Below are positions 26,076-35,605 of a stretch of 64,000 nucleotides of DNA, piece after piece. Source of the stretch: Frondihabitans sp. 762G35 (lineage in GTDB: Bacteria; Actinomycetota; Actinomycetes; Actinomycetales; Microbacteriaceae); the NCBI RefSeq assembly GCF_002074055.1, contig NZ_CP014619.1:3345252-3409251 (forward strand). Reading direction: 5' to 3'. Numbering within the stretch: position 1 is the first letter of the stretch; the number at the start of each line of letters is the position of its first letter. Under the pieces are notes generated by a model. That model was not told the origin of the DNA. It saw only the letters and a list, made by a program, of their open reading frames with translations, and ran no database searches. Both the position numbers and the translations under genes were made by a program.

Positions 26076-27068
26076 TCAAGCCGGCGCCGCGGAAACAGAC
26101 GCAACGAAGGCCCTCGCCGTGCTTCCGCCAATGACGACTTTGAGGCGGTCCTCGACCTGAACGAGGGCATCGTCCGATAGCACGTCCTCTCCATGAACGA
26201 GCACGCGCACCATCTGCTTGGCACTGAATTCCAGATCGAAGTCCATCGTGGAGATGGTCGGGCTCGTAAGGCGGGTGATCGAAGAATTGTCGACCCCGAT
26301 CACGCCGATGTCGTCGGGAATACTGCGCCCCCTACGCTGCGCGGCACTCATCAAGGCGAGAGCGACCTCGTCGTTATAAGCGGCGATACCCACCGGGGTT
26401 TTTGGGAGTGCCGAGAGAGCGTCGCGGGCGCCCTGCTCGGTCAACTCGACCAGGACTGTCGGGAGCACCCGCACACCGTTTCGAAGGGCCCAATCGCTCA
26501 CGCCGGACGCGCGCGGCGGCGCGAAGCGGTGCTCGCGGAAATCGGTAGGAATCGCGGCCACGACGGTTTCGTAGCCTCGCGAGGCGAGGTGCTCGGCTTG
26601 GCGTCGGCCGATCGCAACATCCAGATGTTCTTGGATGGCATTGGATTGCTCGATGACGAGCACGCCGTGCCGTTCAAGGACGGCACGCTCGTCTTCATCG
26701 ACGGGTGAGAGGCTGATGATCGCTCGAGGACGTAGTTCCAGTAGCGCTGCGTCGACACTCACCCGATTAGTGGCGAACCGAAGAAGATTTGTCAGTCCAT
26801 GAACCGCCAACTCGGTGGTCAGGAGATCAACGAAGTCACGAAGTCTCGCACCGAAGGTGATGTTCGGGATGAGCGTGATCACAACGTCGCTTGTTCCTCG
26901 AACCAGCGTCCGGGCGGCCGCCGAGGGGCGATAGCCGAGCATGGCAGCGACGTCCTCCACCCGCGTAACGGTGTCAGAGGTGAAGCGATGTCCGTGCCCA
27001 TTCAAGATCTGACTCACGGTGGACCGGGAGACGCCTGCGCGTTCCGCCACATCCTTGCTGCTCGCCAT
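26076..27068 (-). CDS. LacI-family transcriptional regulator
   Basis: 330 residues. The N-terminal HTH reads SSKDVAERAGVSRSTVSQIL. The C-terminal periplasmic-binding-like domain has GIAAYNDEVALALMSAAQRR and IGVIGVDNSSITRLTSP. I start at ATG 27068, which follows AGGAGG at a 7-bp spacing; a GTG or ATG at 27086 lacks this. It is divergent from the glycoside operon and is its likely repressor. Unusually, the 3' end abuts a histidine kinase gene, so transcripts may extend into the two-component genes. Confidence 0.92.
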   Translation of the reverse strand: MASSKDVAERAGVSRSTVSQILNGHGHRFTSDTVTRVEDVAAMLGYRPSAAARTLVRGTSDVVITLIPNITFGARLRDFVDLLTTELAVHGLTNLLRFATNRVSVDAALLELRPRAIISLSPVDEDERAVLERHGVLVIEQSNAIQEHLDVAIGRRQAEHLASRGYETVVAAIPTDFREHRFAPPRASGVSDWALRNGVRVLPTVLVELTEQGARDALSALPKTPVGIAAYNDEVALALMSAAQRRGRSIPDDIGVIGVDNSSITRLTSPTISTMDFDLEFSAKQMVRVLVHGEDVLSDDALVQVEDRLKVVIGGSTARAFVASVSAAPA

Positions 27069-27157
27069 CGACAACCTCCTGACCATAGATTAACACCAGT
27101 GACCAACCATCTGCGTCGAGGCACTGATTTGTTGCGGCATCGAGGCGCTTAGCTGGA

Positions 27158-27187
27158 TTGACACGAAACAATGAGTGTGATTGTCTA
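27158..27187 (+). promoter_or_regulatory. candidate promoter and LacI operator of the glycoside operon
   Basis: A TTGACA -35 box (27158-27163) and a TGTCTA -10-like box (27182-27187) are 18 bp apart. Between them lies the half-site pair ACAAT (27168-27172) and ATTGT (27180-27184), with a 7-bp spacer. A repressor bound there would block RNA polymerase at the GH2 gene. Confidence 0.5.
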
Positions 27188-27233
27188 ACGGAACGCCACC
27201 TAGTGGCATCTCGACGAAGCGACGAAATGGACG

Positions 27234-29726
27234 ATGATGACCGACCAGATGGAGACCTCATCGACCCTCGTCGTGCCGCTGGTCGAATGGAGCTTTCGCC
27301 GGAGTGGTGAGCGCGATGCGCGTTTGATTCGCCTGCCCCACGACGCGATGATTTCCGAAAGGCGCGGCTCAGACGCCCCGGCCGGAGCTGACGGCGGGTG
27401 GTTCCACGGTGGGCGGTACGTTTATTCGACGCGGTTCCGAGGCGATGCTAGTCGGGCAGGGTCCGAGGTGGAGATCCGTTTCGAGGGGGTCCAAGGAGAC
27501 GCCGAAGTGTTCGTCAATGATCATTTCGTCGGTCGGGTCCGAAGCGGCTACAGCGAAGCGTCGCTCACGATCACAGACAAGATCCGCTTCGGTGCTGACA
27601 ATGACGTTCGGATTGAGGTCGACAATAGCCTCCAGCCCAACAGCCGCTGGTATTCGGGCTCCGGGCTTTACCGCGGAGTCTCCGTCCACTTTCTGGTAAC
27701 TTCCCGGTTTGCTGCCGACGGTCTCCGCATCGTCACTCGGGCCCTCGATGCGAGTCAGGCCCGTGTCGAGGTTGGTTATCAACTTGTGAACGCCAAAGCG
27801 GATGACATGGTTGCCGTTGCCCTCTGGGACGCCGATAACCTCATTGCGTCAGGGACCAAGGGCGCGTATCCCGATGGCGGAACTCTGGACCTGATGGTGC
27901 CAAATCCCATCCCTTGGTCCGCGGAGCAGCCTCATCGCTATCGCCTCGTCGCCACACTCGAGCGTGACGGGGACTCGTTGGACGTCGTCGAGGAGCGAGT
28001 GGGCCTGAGGACCATCGCTGTCAACGCGAAGCAGGGTCTCCTCATCAACGGTCGAACGACCCTGTTGCGTGGAGCGTGCATCCACCATGACAACGGAATT
28101 CTTGGCGCGGCCACCCACCGGGGCGCGGATTACCGTCGCGTCCGGATCCTGAAAGACGCGGGATTCAACGCCATTCGAAGCGCGCATAACCCGATGTCCC
28201 GGCAGCTGCTCGAAGCCTGCGACGAACTCGGTATGTACGTCCTCGATGAGCTGGCCGACTACTGGTTCGTGAGTAAGACGACCCATGACAGGGCTGACGA
28301 GTTTCTGGACACCTGGCGTGACGACGCCGCTTCGATGATCTCGAAGGATCGCAACCACCCCAGCGTGATCATGTACGCGATCGGCAACGAGATCCCTGAG
28401 ACTGCGACGCCCAAGGGCGCCGACCTCGCCGGTGAGATCACCCGTTTCTTCCATGACCTCGATCCTGATCGCCCCGTGACCGTCGCTGTCAACATCTTTC
28501 TCAATGTCATGGTCTCGTTTGGTGTTTCGCCTTACAAGTCCAACGACAAGAAGGCGTCGGCGGATGCGGAGAAGACCTCGATGGCGGGGAGCACCGACGC
28601 AAACATCATGGTCAATCAAATCGGCCGGATGATGAACGTGGTCAGTCGACTCCCGCGAGGCGACAAGGCGACAAAAGACGTCTTTTCCAAAGTCGACATC
28701 GCCGGGTACAACTACGGGATCGCCCGCTATGCGCACGACACCCGCGCCTATCCTGATCGGGTCATTCTCGGTAGCGAGACCCTCCCCGGAGACGTTGCCC
28801 GGGCGTGGCACAGTGTCGAAAAGTACCCTGCGGTCATCGGCGATTTCGTCTGGGCCGGATGGGAATACCTCGGCGAGGCCGGAGTAGGAGTCTGGGTACC
28901 CGGTACGAAAGCCGGCCTTAGTAAGCCCTACCCCTATGTCCTCGCCGGTCCGGGTTTCTTCGACCTCATCGGTCGCCCCGATACGTCACTGCGCCTCGCC
29001 CAAGCCGCCTGGGGGCGGCTCGACGCCCCTGCAATCGCCGTCCGCCCGATGGACCGCAGTGGTCAGCCCGTCGTGAAATCAGCCTGGCGCAGTACGGACG
29101 CGGTCGAGAGTTGGTCGTGGCGCGGCTGCGAGGGTCGCTTGGCGAGCATCGAGGTCTACTCGACTGATGATCAGGTCGAATTGTTCTTGAATGGTCGTTC
29201 GCTCGGACGGCGCCGCGCCGGCCGCCGGACGGCCTATCTCACGCGATTCAGGACCCCCTACGAGGCCGGTGAACTTCTTGCCGTCGGCTATCGGGATGGC
29301 CGCGCCACCTCCCGCACGACCCTCCGTTCTGCTGAATCCGAACTCACTGTCCAGATCCGAGCCGAGGACGAATTTTTCCAGGCGGACCCGGACGAAATCT
29401 CCTACGTGTCAGTGGAAATCGCCGACAGCAACGGTGTCGTCGAAATGCTCGCTGACGAAGCCGTCACCCTCGAAGTCGAAGGGCCAGCCGTCCTTATTGG
29501 TTTTGGAACAGCCGATCCTGCACCCTCCGAGGGCTTTACCTCCTCGACTCACCGCACGTTCCGCGGACGAGCCCTCGCGATCCTTCGCTCCACCGGCGAA
29601 CCCGGGGAAATCACTATCACGGCTACCTCGTCCTCTCACGGTACGACGGTTGCCACGCTTAAATCGGACACTCACGCCGCCGGCGCATCGCTTCGCCAGA
29701 TGCGTTCCGCAGAACAAACCCGCTAA
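27234..29726 (+). CDS. glycoside hydrolase family 2 enzyme (beta-galactosidase/glucuronidase-like), first copy
   Basis: About 830 residues; the start could be ATG 27234 or 27237. N-terminal sugar-binding jelly roll (LPHDAMISERR, GGRYVYSTRF), an Ig-like domain, then the TIM barrel with RSAHNPMSRQLLEACDELG. The acid/base Glu is in AIGNEIPETATP (about residue 386) and the nucleophile Glu in ILGSETLPGD (about 513). A C-terminal DUF4982-like/Ig region follows (EVYSTDDQVELFLNG). There is no signal peptide, so the enzyme should be cytoplasmic. It is the first gene of the glycoside operon. The sugar removed is beta-linked; galactose, glucuronate or another sugar cannot be distinguished. Confidence 0.93.
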   Translation: MMTDQMETSSTLVVPLVEWSFRRSGERDARLIRLPHDAMISERRGSDAPAGADGGWFHGGRYVYSTRFRGDASRAGSEVEIRFEGVQGDAEVFVNDHFVGRVRSGYSEASLTITDKIRFGADNDVRIEVDNSLQPNSRWYSGSGLYRGVSVHFLVTSRFAADGLRIVTRALDASQARVEVGYQLVNAKADDMVAVALWDADNLIASGTKGAYPDGGTLDLMVPNPIPWSAEQPHRYRLVATLERDGDSLDVVEERVGLRTIAVNAKQGLLINGRTTLLRGACIHHDNGILGAATHRGADYRRVRILKDAGFNAIRSAHNPMSRQLLEACDELGMYVLDELADYWFVSKTTHDRADEFLDTWRDDAASMISKDRNHPSVIMYAIGNEIPETATPKGADLAGEITRFFHDLDPDRPVTVAVNIFLNVMVSFGVSPYKSNDKKASADAEKTSMAGSTDANIMVNQIGRMMNVVSRLPRGDKATKDVFSKVDIAGYNYGIARYAHDTRAYPDRVILGSETLPGDVARAWHSVEKYPAVIGDFVWAGWEYLGEAGVGVWVPGTKAGLSKPYPYVLAGPGFFDLIGRPDTSLRLAQAAWGRLDAPAIAVRPMDRSGQPVVKSAWRSTDAVESWSWRGCEGRLASIEVYSTDDQVELFLNGRSLGRRRAGRRTAYLTRFRTPYEAGELLAVGYRDGRATSRTTLRSAESELTVQIRAEDEFFQADPDEISYVSVEIADSNGVVEMLADEAVTLEVEGPAVLIGFGTADPAPSEGFTSSTHRTFRGRALAILRSTGEPGEITITATSSSHGTTVATLKSDTHAAGASLRQMRSAEQTR

Positions 29727-29758
29727 TCCATCGCAGCACTCGACAACGGAGTCACATC

Positions 29759-31069
29759 ATGCCCCTACGCCAGCCGGAAACGCCCGGCCTTGCCGCCGAT
29801 ACCGGCGCCGATCTGCACGACGCCCTTGCCAGCGAGAATGAGGTGAAGGACGACCTTCCTCTCGTCTCGAAAAAATTCATCCTCGTCTTGACGCTGATGA
29901 CATTCGCGGGCAACTTCGCGATCTTGAGCCCGACCCTATTCAGTGCCGCCTACAAAGTGCAGCTCATCGCTCCCGCCCAAAAGGAGTCCGTCCTCGGTCT
30001 GGTTGTCGGCCTCGGCGCCGTTGTGACCATCGTCACCTCACCGATCTTCGGGCTCTTCACCGACCACACGTATCTCCGCTGGGGCAAACGACGCCCATGG
30101 ATCGCCGTCGGCATCGCCCTCTGCGCAATCGGTGGAATCGGACTCGCTTTCGCGGCAACGATCCCCGTACTCGTGGTCACTTACATGGTGTACATCGCCG
30201 GCACCGCCGCGATAATCAACTCCGTCACTCCCGTGATTGCCGATCAGGTCCCTGAGTCCCAGCGCGGTAAGATCGGCGCCTTCGCCGGTGTGTCGGCACA
30301 GCTCGCCGGCGTTTTCGGCACCCTTGCTGGGAGCGCTCTCACCGGCAACGTCTTCCTCCTCTTTCTTCTCCCCGTCATTACCGCCGCCGTAATTTTCGCG
30401 GTCTATGTCTTCGTCGTCCCCGACGCGCCGGCAGAGCGGAAACCTCGTGAGCCGCTCTCGAAGCTGGCCCAGAACCTCGTCTTCAACCCCCGCCGCTACC
30501 CGAACGTCGGCTGGGTATGGCTGGGCCGGTTCCTGCTCTTTGGCGGCATCAACTTCTACTCGACCTACCAGCTGTACTTTCTTCTCGATCGCCTCGGTCT
30601 CACGCCCGCCGAAGCAGGCCAGCGCCTCGCCTTGGTCGGAGGCCTTGGCATCCTCGTTGCCTCGGGCTTTGCCGTCCTCGGTGGAATCTTGTCCGATCGA
30701 CTGCACCGACGGAAAGTCTTCGTCTACCTCGGCATAGTCCTGGTCGCCGGCGGTCTCATTCTTGCCGCGTTCGCGCACGACTTCTGGGCCTACGCTCTCG
30801 GATCTCTCATCCTTGTCGCCGGAGCGGGCGTGTTCGGTTCCGTCGATCAGGCTCTCGCCAGCGAAGTTGTCCCGGACCGCTCAGCCTCAGGCCGCTGGAT
30901 GAGCATCATCGGGACCTCTGGATACGTGCCGACCGCCATCGCACCCCTGTTCGCCCCACTCATCCTTTCGATCGGCGGTGGCTCGAATTACCTCGCGCTG
31001 TTCTTGGTCGGTGCGGCCGTCACCGCCGGAGCCGCCATCACAACGATGCGCGTCCGCGGCGTCCGATAG
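29759..31069 (+). CDS. MFS transporter, glycoside or sugar import
   Basis: 436 residues with about twelve membrane segments and a charged N-terminal extension of some 35 residues. The cytoplasmic loop 2-3 has FGLFTDHTYLRWGKRRPWI, close to the GPH/SLC45-type sucrose and glycoside symporters. A second-half loop has GGILSDRLHRRKVFVYLG. It lies 32 bp after the GH2 gene and 53 bp before GH1, so it is probably the importer of the substrate cleaved by the cytoplasmic hydrolases. Confidence 0.9.
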   Translation: MPLRQPETPGLAADTGADLHDALASENEVKDDLPLVSKKFILVLTLMTFAGNFAILSPTLFSAAYKVQLIAPAQKESVLGLVVGLGAVVTIVTSPIFGLFTDHTYLRWGKRRPWIAVGIALCAIGGIGLAFAATIPVLVVTYMVYIAGTAAIINSVTPVIADQVPESQRGKIGAFAGVSAQLAGVFGTLAGSALTGNVFLLFLLPVITAAVIFAVYVFVVPDAPAERKPREPLSKLAQNLVFNPRRYPNVGWVWLGRFLLFGGINFYSTYQLYFLLDRLGLTPAEAGQRLALVGGLGILVASGFAVLGGILSDRLHRRKVFVYLGIVLVAGGLILAAFAHDFWAYALGSLILVAGAGVFGSVDQALASEVVPDRSASGRWMSIIGTSGYVPTAIAPLFAPLILSIGGGSNYLALFLVGAAVTAGAAITTMRVRGVR

Positions 31070-31122
31070 CCACCTCAATTCCACCCGCAGTCAGTAACGC
31101 CCACACCGTAGGAGTCAGACGC

Positions 31123-32304
31123 ATGGACCGCACTTTTCCCGCCGAGTTTCTTTGGGGAGCCTCGACCGCCGCACATCAAGTCGAAGGTAACAATCTCAAC
31201 AGCGACTGGTGGCTCATTGAGCAGGGTCCCTACGGGCTCGAGCCGAGCGGCGACGCCGATGACAGTTACCACCGTTACGCGGAGGACATGCGACTACTCG
31301 CCGACGCCGGCCTGAATGCGTACCGGTTCAGTATTGAGTGGGCACGAATCGAACCCTCCCCTGGACGCTTCTCGCGGGCAGAGTTGGCCCATTATCGTTG
31401 GATGATCGACACCGCGAAGTCCCTCGGACTCACGCCAGTCGTTACCTTGCACCACTTCACCCACCCGCTTTGGTTCGAGAACCAAGGCGGCTGGCTTGGC
31501 GAGGGTGCCGTAGAAGCATTCATCCGGTATGTCGAATTTGTCGCCGAGATCTTGCACGACGTCCACTGGGTCTGCACGATCAACGAACCCAACATGGTCG
31601 CTGTCATGCACGGCATGCGTGCGAAAGCTGCCCGTGGCGAGCAATTCGATCCGACTGTCCTCTCCGTGCCAGACGAAGCGATCGGACGCGCGCTCATCCG
31701 CGCACACCAAGAAGCCGTCAGTGTCCTTCGCGCAAGAATCGCCGCTCGCGTCGGCCTGACGATCTCTTCGCAGGCTCAGATCGCAGAACCCGGAGCCGAA
31801 GCGAAACTTGAAGAAGTCCGCTACCTCTGGGAGGACATGTATCTCGACGGATGCCACGGAGACGATTTCATCGGTATCCAGGCATACGCCACCCAGATGG
31901 TCAACGCCGAGGGCCTCGTGCCCCGCACCCCGGGCCCGGACGACACCCTGGTCGGCATGCCGTACACCCCCGAAGCCATCGAAGTCGCCGTCCGTCATTG
32001 CCACGAGGTGCTACCTGAAGTGCCCATCCTCATCACTGAGAACGGCATCGCAACTGCCGACGACGAACGCAGGATTGCCTATACCCAAAAAGCTCTGACC
32101 CACCTTCACGACGCCATCTCCGACGGGGTGGATGTCCGCGGATACCTGCACTGGTCGGCGCTCGATAACTACGAGTGGGGCCACTGGACCCCAACCTTCG
32201 GCCTGATCGCCGTTGACCGGGAGACCTTTGCTCGCAAGCCGAAGCCGAGCCTCGCCTGGCTCGGCAGCGTAGCGACAACCCGCACTGTTTCCGAGCCTCA
32301 CTGA
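31123..32304 (+). CDS. glycoside hydrolase family 1 beta-glycosidase
   Basis: 393 residues, a little short for GH1 (usually 440-480). The N-terminal signature is FPAEFLWGASTAAHQVEGN. The acid/base Glu is in CTINEPNMV (about residue 153) and the nucleophile Glu in LITENGIA (about 305). A C-terminal aglycone-loop Trp segment (HWSALDNYEWGHW) is present. There is no signal peptide. I start at ATG 31123; longer frames overlap the MFS gene and lack a ribosome site. It probably removes a beta-glucosyl or related residue inside the cell. Confidence 0.93.
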   Translation: MDRTFPAEFLWGASTAAHQVEGNNLNSDWWLIEQGPYGLEPSGDADDSYHRYAEDMRLLADAGLNAYRFSIEWARIEPSPGRFSRAELAHYRWMIDTAKSLGLTPVVTLHHFTHPLWFENQGGWLGEGAVEAFIRYVEFVAEILHDVHWVCTINEPNMVAVMHGMRAKAARGEQFDPTVLSVPDEAIGRALIRAHQEAVSVLRARIAARVGLTISSQAQIAEPGAEAKLEEVRYLWEDMYLDGCHGDDFIGIQAYATQMVNAEGLVPRTPGPDDTLVGMPYTPEAIEVAVRHCHEVLPEVPILITENGIATADDERRIAYTQKALTHLHDAISDGVDVRGYLHWSALDNYEWGHWTPTFGLIAVDRETFARKPKPSLAWLGSVATTRTVSEPH

Positions 32305-32335
32305 GCCCCTCGTCGCCCCGAGCACCAGGAAGACC

Positions 32336-34771
32336 ATGACCAGTATCGACCGAATTCTGAAGATCCTCACACTCGATCAGAAGATCGCGCAGATCCAAGG
32401 GCTCGCACCCTACGAACTCATCGCGCAGCCCAAGCCAGGTGAGGCCGTGAGTCTCGAAGTCGATCTCTCGGCCGGGATCCCGTATGACTTCTCGCGAATC
32501 CCCTCGGCTCGACCGGCAGGCATTGGGCACCTCTCCTTGGCGTGGACCCTCGATGCAGATGCCGGGCGACTTCGAGAGAAGCTCGAGGAGTTCCGGCGCT
32601 ATGCCGCTGAGGTGAACCCGCTCGGGATCGGGACGCTTATCCACGGCGAGGCCGTCAACGGCCTTGTCCACGACCAGGCCGATCAATTCCCTACGCCATG
32701 GGGGCAGGCGGCAACCTGGGCACCCGAGCTGACAACGCAGGTCGCGGAGCACGCCGGTCGGCAAGCTCTCGACTTCGGAATCAGGATGATCTTCTCCCCG
32801 GTGCTCGACGTCGCCCGTGACATCAGGTGGGGTCGCATCCACGAGACCTACGGCGAAGACCCAGAACTCATCGCCCGAATGGGGATCGCCTTCATCAGAG
32901 GCATTCAGGGCAAGGACGGTCGCTCCGGTCTCGTAGCCACGGGGAAACACTTCCTGGGGTATGCGTCATCCCTCGGCGGGCTCAACCAAGGCGCCACTCA
33001 ACTCGGGCGCCGCGAATTGCGAGACGTGTACGCCGAGCCATTCCGCCGCGCCATTGCCGACGCCGGCCTTCGCGTCGTCATGAACTCCTACAACGACCTC
33101 GACGGGGTCCCCGCAGCCGCGAACTCGTGGCTGCTCAATGACCTCCTCCGAACCGACCTCGGGTTCGACGGTCTCGTCGTGAGCGACTACGACTCGATCA
33201 ACATGCTCTGGAAAACACAGCGCACTGCCGAGACTCCGGGCGACGCTGCTGTCCAGGCGCTTTCCGCGGGAGTCGACGTGGAATTGCCCGGAAGCGCCAC
33301 CACCGCCTGGCTTCGCGAGCAGGTGGAGGCGGGCATGATCGCGGAACGGGTGATCGACGAGGCCGTTCGGCGTGTCTTGAACCTCAAGGCAGATCTCGGA
33401 CTCGTCCCCGACGTCCGGCCCCACTCACCGCTCGCCGCGGCCACTCCGGTCGATCATGCAGCCGCCGCCGCTGTCAGCCAGACAATCGCCGAAAAAGCTC
33501 TCACTCTGCTCAGTAACAACGGCATCCTCCCTCTAACGGCAGGACGCGCTCGAGTAGCCGTGACCGGACCGGCCGCCGACTCGGTCCGAATCCACTTCGG
33601 GGCCTACTCGTCGGTGTCTAACGCCGAAATGCCACTGGCGATGGGGCAAATCATGGCCGGCGCAATCCCCGGAGTCGAACCGTCCCTCGACGTATTTACC
33701 GACCTCTTCCAGGTTCGCCTGCCCGGCATCGACCCGCTCTTCGAAGAGTCCGCGCGCCGCCTGCACCCGAACACGCCTACCCTCGCCTCGGCTCTCCAGG
33801 CTGTCGACTCGACTATCCGACACCTCCCGTACGGAGACTTCGAGGACACACCTCTCGATGAAGAAGCCATCTGCTCGTCGTTCACCGAAGTCGACGTCGT
33901 CATCGTTGCCGTCGGTGAGCGGACCGGATGGGTTGGTACGCACACAGCGGGCGAAGGACGCACCACCGCCAACCCCACTCTTCCAGGGAACCAGTCCGCC
34001 CTCATTCGTCTCCTGAACCAGCTCGGCAAACGCGTCATCACGGTGCTCGTGACGGGCCGACCGCTGCTGGTCGAAGAAGCCCATGAGGCCTCGTCCGCAG
34101 TGCTTCTCGCTCCGCTCCTCGGCCCGTCCGCGGGACCCGCCATTGCCCGGGCCGTGTTTGGGCTGGCCGAACCCGCGGGCCGACTTCCGTCCACCTTCCC
34201 CCGCTCGCTCGGGCAGATTCCGCTCTTCCACGGGCACCCGACCGGGAGCGGGTACGACCACCCGACCCTGCGTCGCTTCGGCTACACCGACCTAGACAAC
34301 AGCAGGCCGCTTTTCGCATTCGGCCACGGCCTCGGCTACACCACGTTCGACCTCGATTTCGCGTCGGCTGTCGTGGCGGGAGACACCGTGCACGTCACCG
34401 CTCGAGTCAGCAACACGGGCGAGCGGGCGGGAAGCACAGTCGCGCAACTCTACGGTCGTGACGAGCACGCCACGATCGTCCGCCCGGTGCGACAGCTGCT
34501 TGACTTTTCCCGCGTCGCCCTTGAGCCGGGCGGAGTCGCAACCGTGGACTTCTCGATTCCGTTGGCCCGCCTCGCGTACACGCTGCCGGATGGCCGCCGC
34601 GGCGTCGAGCCCGGAGAGCTGACACTCCTTCTCGGTTTTTCCAGCGACCACATCACCGCGACACGGACGGTGACCACGGCACCCTGGTACGAACCCTCAA
34701 TTGCCAATAGTCAAAACACCCAGAGTCCACGGGTCGCTATCCACAAACACACCAAGGAGAACGCATCATGA
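32336..34771 (+). CDS. glycoside hydrolase family 3 beta-glycosidase
   Basis: 811 residues, cytoplasmic by lack of signal peptide. The N-terminal TIM barrel has GHLSLAWTLDADAG, KHFLGYASSLGGLNQG and the nucleophile Asp in LVVSDYDSINMLW (about residue 283). The alpha/beta sandwich domain follows (TLLSNNGILPLTAGRAR), with a C-terminal fibronectin-III-like domain (FGHGLGYTTFDLDF, VSNTGERAGS). This layout is common for beta-glucosidases and beta-xylosidases. Its stop overlaps the SDR start (ATGA, 34768-34771). An insert of about 60 residues around 33690-33890 (TDLFQVRLPGIDPLFEE) is longer than in many family members. Confidence 0.93.
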   Translation: MTSIDRILKILTLDQKIAQIQGLAPYELIAQPKPGEAVSLEVDLSAGIPYDFSRIPSARPAGIGHLSLAWTLDADAGRLREKLEEFRRYAAEVNPLGIGTLIHGEAVNGLVHDQADQFPTPWGQAATWAPELTTQVAEHAGRQALDFGIRMIFSPVLDVARDIRWGRIHETYGEDPELIARMGIAFIRGIQGKDGRSGLVATGKHFLGYASSLGGLNQGATQLGRRELRDVYAEPFRRAIADAGLRVVMNSYNDLDGVPAAANSWLLNDLLRTDLGFDGLVVSDYDSINMLWKTQRTAETPGDAAVQALSAGVDVELPGSATTAWLREQVEAGMIAERVIDEAVRRVLNLKADLGLVPDVRPHSPLAAATPVDHAAAAAVSQTIAEKALTLLSNNGILPLTAGRARVAVTGPAADSVRIHFGAYSSVSNAEMPLAMGQIMAGAIPGVEPSLDVFTDLFQVRLPGIDPLFEESARRLHPNTPTLASALQAVDSTIRHLPYGDFEDTPLDEEAICSSFTEVDVVIVAVGERTGWVGTHTAGEGRTTANPTLPGNQSALIRLLNQLGKRVITVLVTGRPLLVEEAHEASSAVLLAPLLGPSAGPAIARAVFGLAEPAGRLPSTFPRSLGQIPLFHGHPTGSGYDHPTLRRFGYTDLDNSRPLFAFGHGLGYTTFDLDFASAVVAGDTVHVTARVSNTGERAGSTVAQLYGRDEHATIVRPVRQLLDFSRVALEPGGVATVDFSIPLARLAYTLPDGRRGVEPGELTLLLGFSSDHITATRTVTTAPWYEPSIANSQNTQSPRVAIHKHTKENAS

Positions 34772-35598
34772 GACTTGCCGACAGTGTCATCGTCGTTACC
34801 GGCGGGGGCAACGGAATTGGTAGGCAAGTTGCCTTGCACCTCCTTCGTCTCGGTGCTCGAGTTGCCATCGTCGACCTGAACTCCGACGGACTCGAAGAGA
34901 CGAAGCGGCTTGCAGGTGCCCCCGCAAAGAACCAGATCAGCACCCACGCGCTGAACGTCACTGACCGCGACGCCGTCGACGCCCTACCTGTTGAGGTCAT
35001 CGCCCGCCATGGACAGGTCGACGGGGTCATCAACGTCGCCGGCATCATTCACCGCTTTGTCCGAGTTGACGAACTATCAATGAACGAGCTTCACCGCATC
35101 GTCGATGTCAACTTCTGGGGAACCGTCAACATCAGCCTTGCTTTCCTACCCCACCTTCGCCAGCGCCCTGAGGCGTCGCTGGTGAATATCTCCAGCCTGT
35201 CCGCCCTTCTGCCCTTTGCCGGGCAGACCTTCTACGGGGCGACGAAGGCGGCGATCAAGCTTTTCAGCGAAGGCCTCTACCAGGAGCTGCGCGACACCGG
35301 CGTTCGCGTCACGACGGTGTTTCCCGGAAACATCAGCACGAACATCAGCGGCAACTCCGGTGTTACGGCCCTGGAAGTCGGTGACCGCAAGGTCCGCGCG
35401 ACAACCCCGGAAGAGACAGCTCGCAAGATCGTTGCAGGAATGCAGAGCGGCCGCTTCCGCGTGCTGGTCGGAACCGACGCGATTTTCCTGGACGCACTCA
35501 GCCGTGTCTCTCCAAGAGCAACGACAAATTTCATCGCCCGCCAGATGCAAGGGGTCCTTCCCCGCCGCCTCGTCACTGCCCTCCGCCCCAAGAGCTAG
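34768..35598 (+). CDS. short-chain dehydrogenase/reductase
   Basis: 276 residues. The cofactor motif is VVTGGGNGIGRQVA, with Asp at the end of beta-2 (VAIVDLNSDG) favouring NAD(H). The structural NVAG motif is in GVINVAGIIH. The catalytic Ser lies in SLVNISSLSA and the Tyr/Lys pair in FYGATKAAIK (Y about 155, K about 159). It sits within the glycoside operon, overlapping GH3 and 7 bp before the second GH2, so it may oxidise the released aglycone or a sugar hydroxyl. Confidence 0.92.
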   Translation: MRLADSVIVVTGGGNGIGRQVALHLLRLGARVAIVDLNSDGLEETKRLAGAPAKNQISTHALNVTDRDAVDALPVEVIARHGQVDGVINVAGIIHRFVRVDELSMNELHRIVDVNFWGTVNISLAFLPHLRQRPEASLVNISSLSALLPFAGQTFYGATKAAIKLFSEGLYQELRDTGVRVTTVFPGNISTNISGNSGVTALEVGDRKVRATTPEETARKIVAGMQSGRFRVLVGTDAIFLDALSRVSPRATTNFIARQMQGVLPRRLVTALRPKS

Positions 35599-35605
35599 AA
35601 GAACA

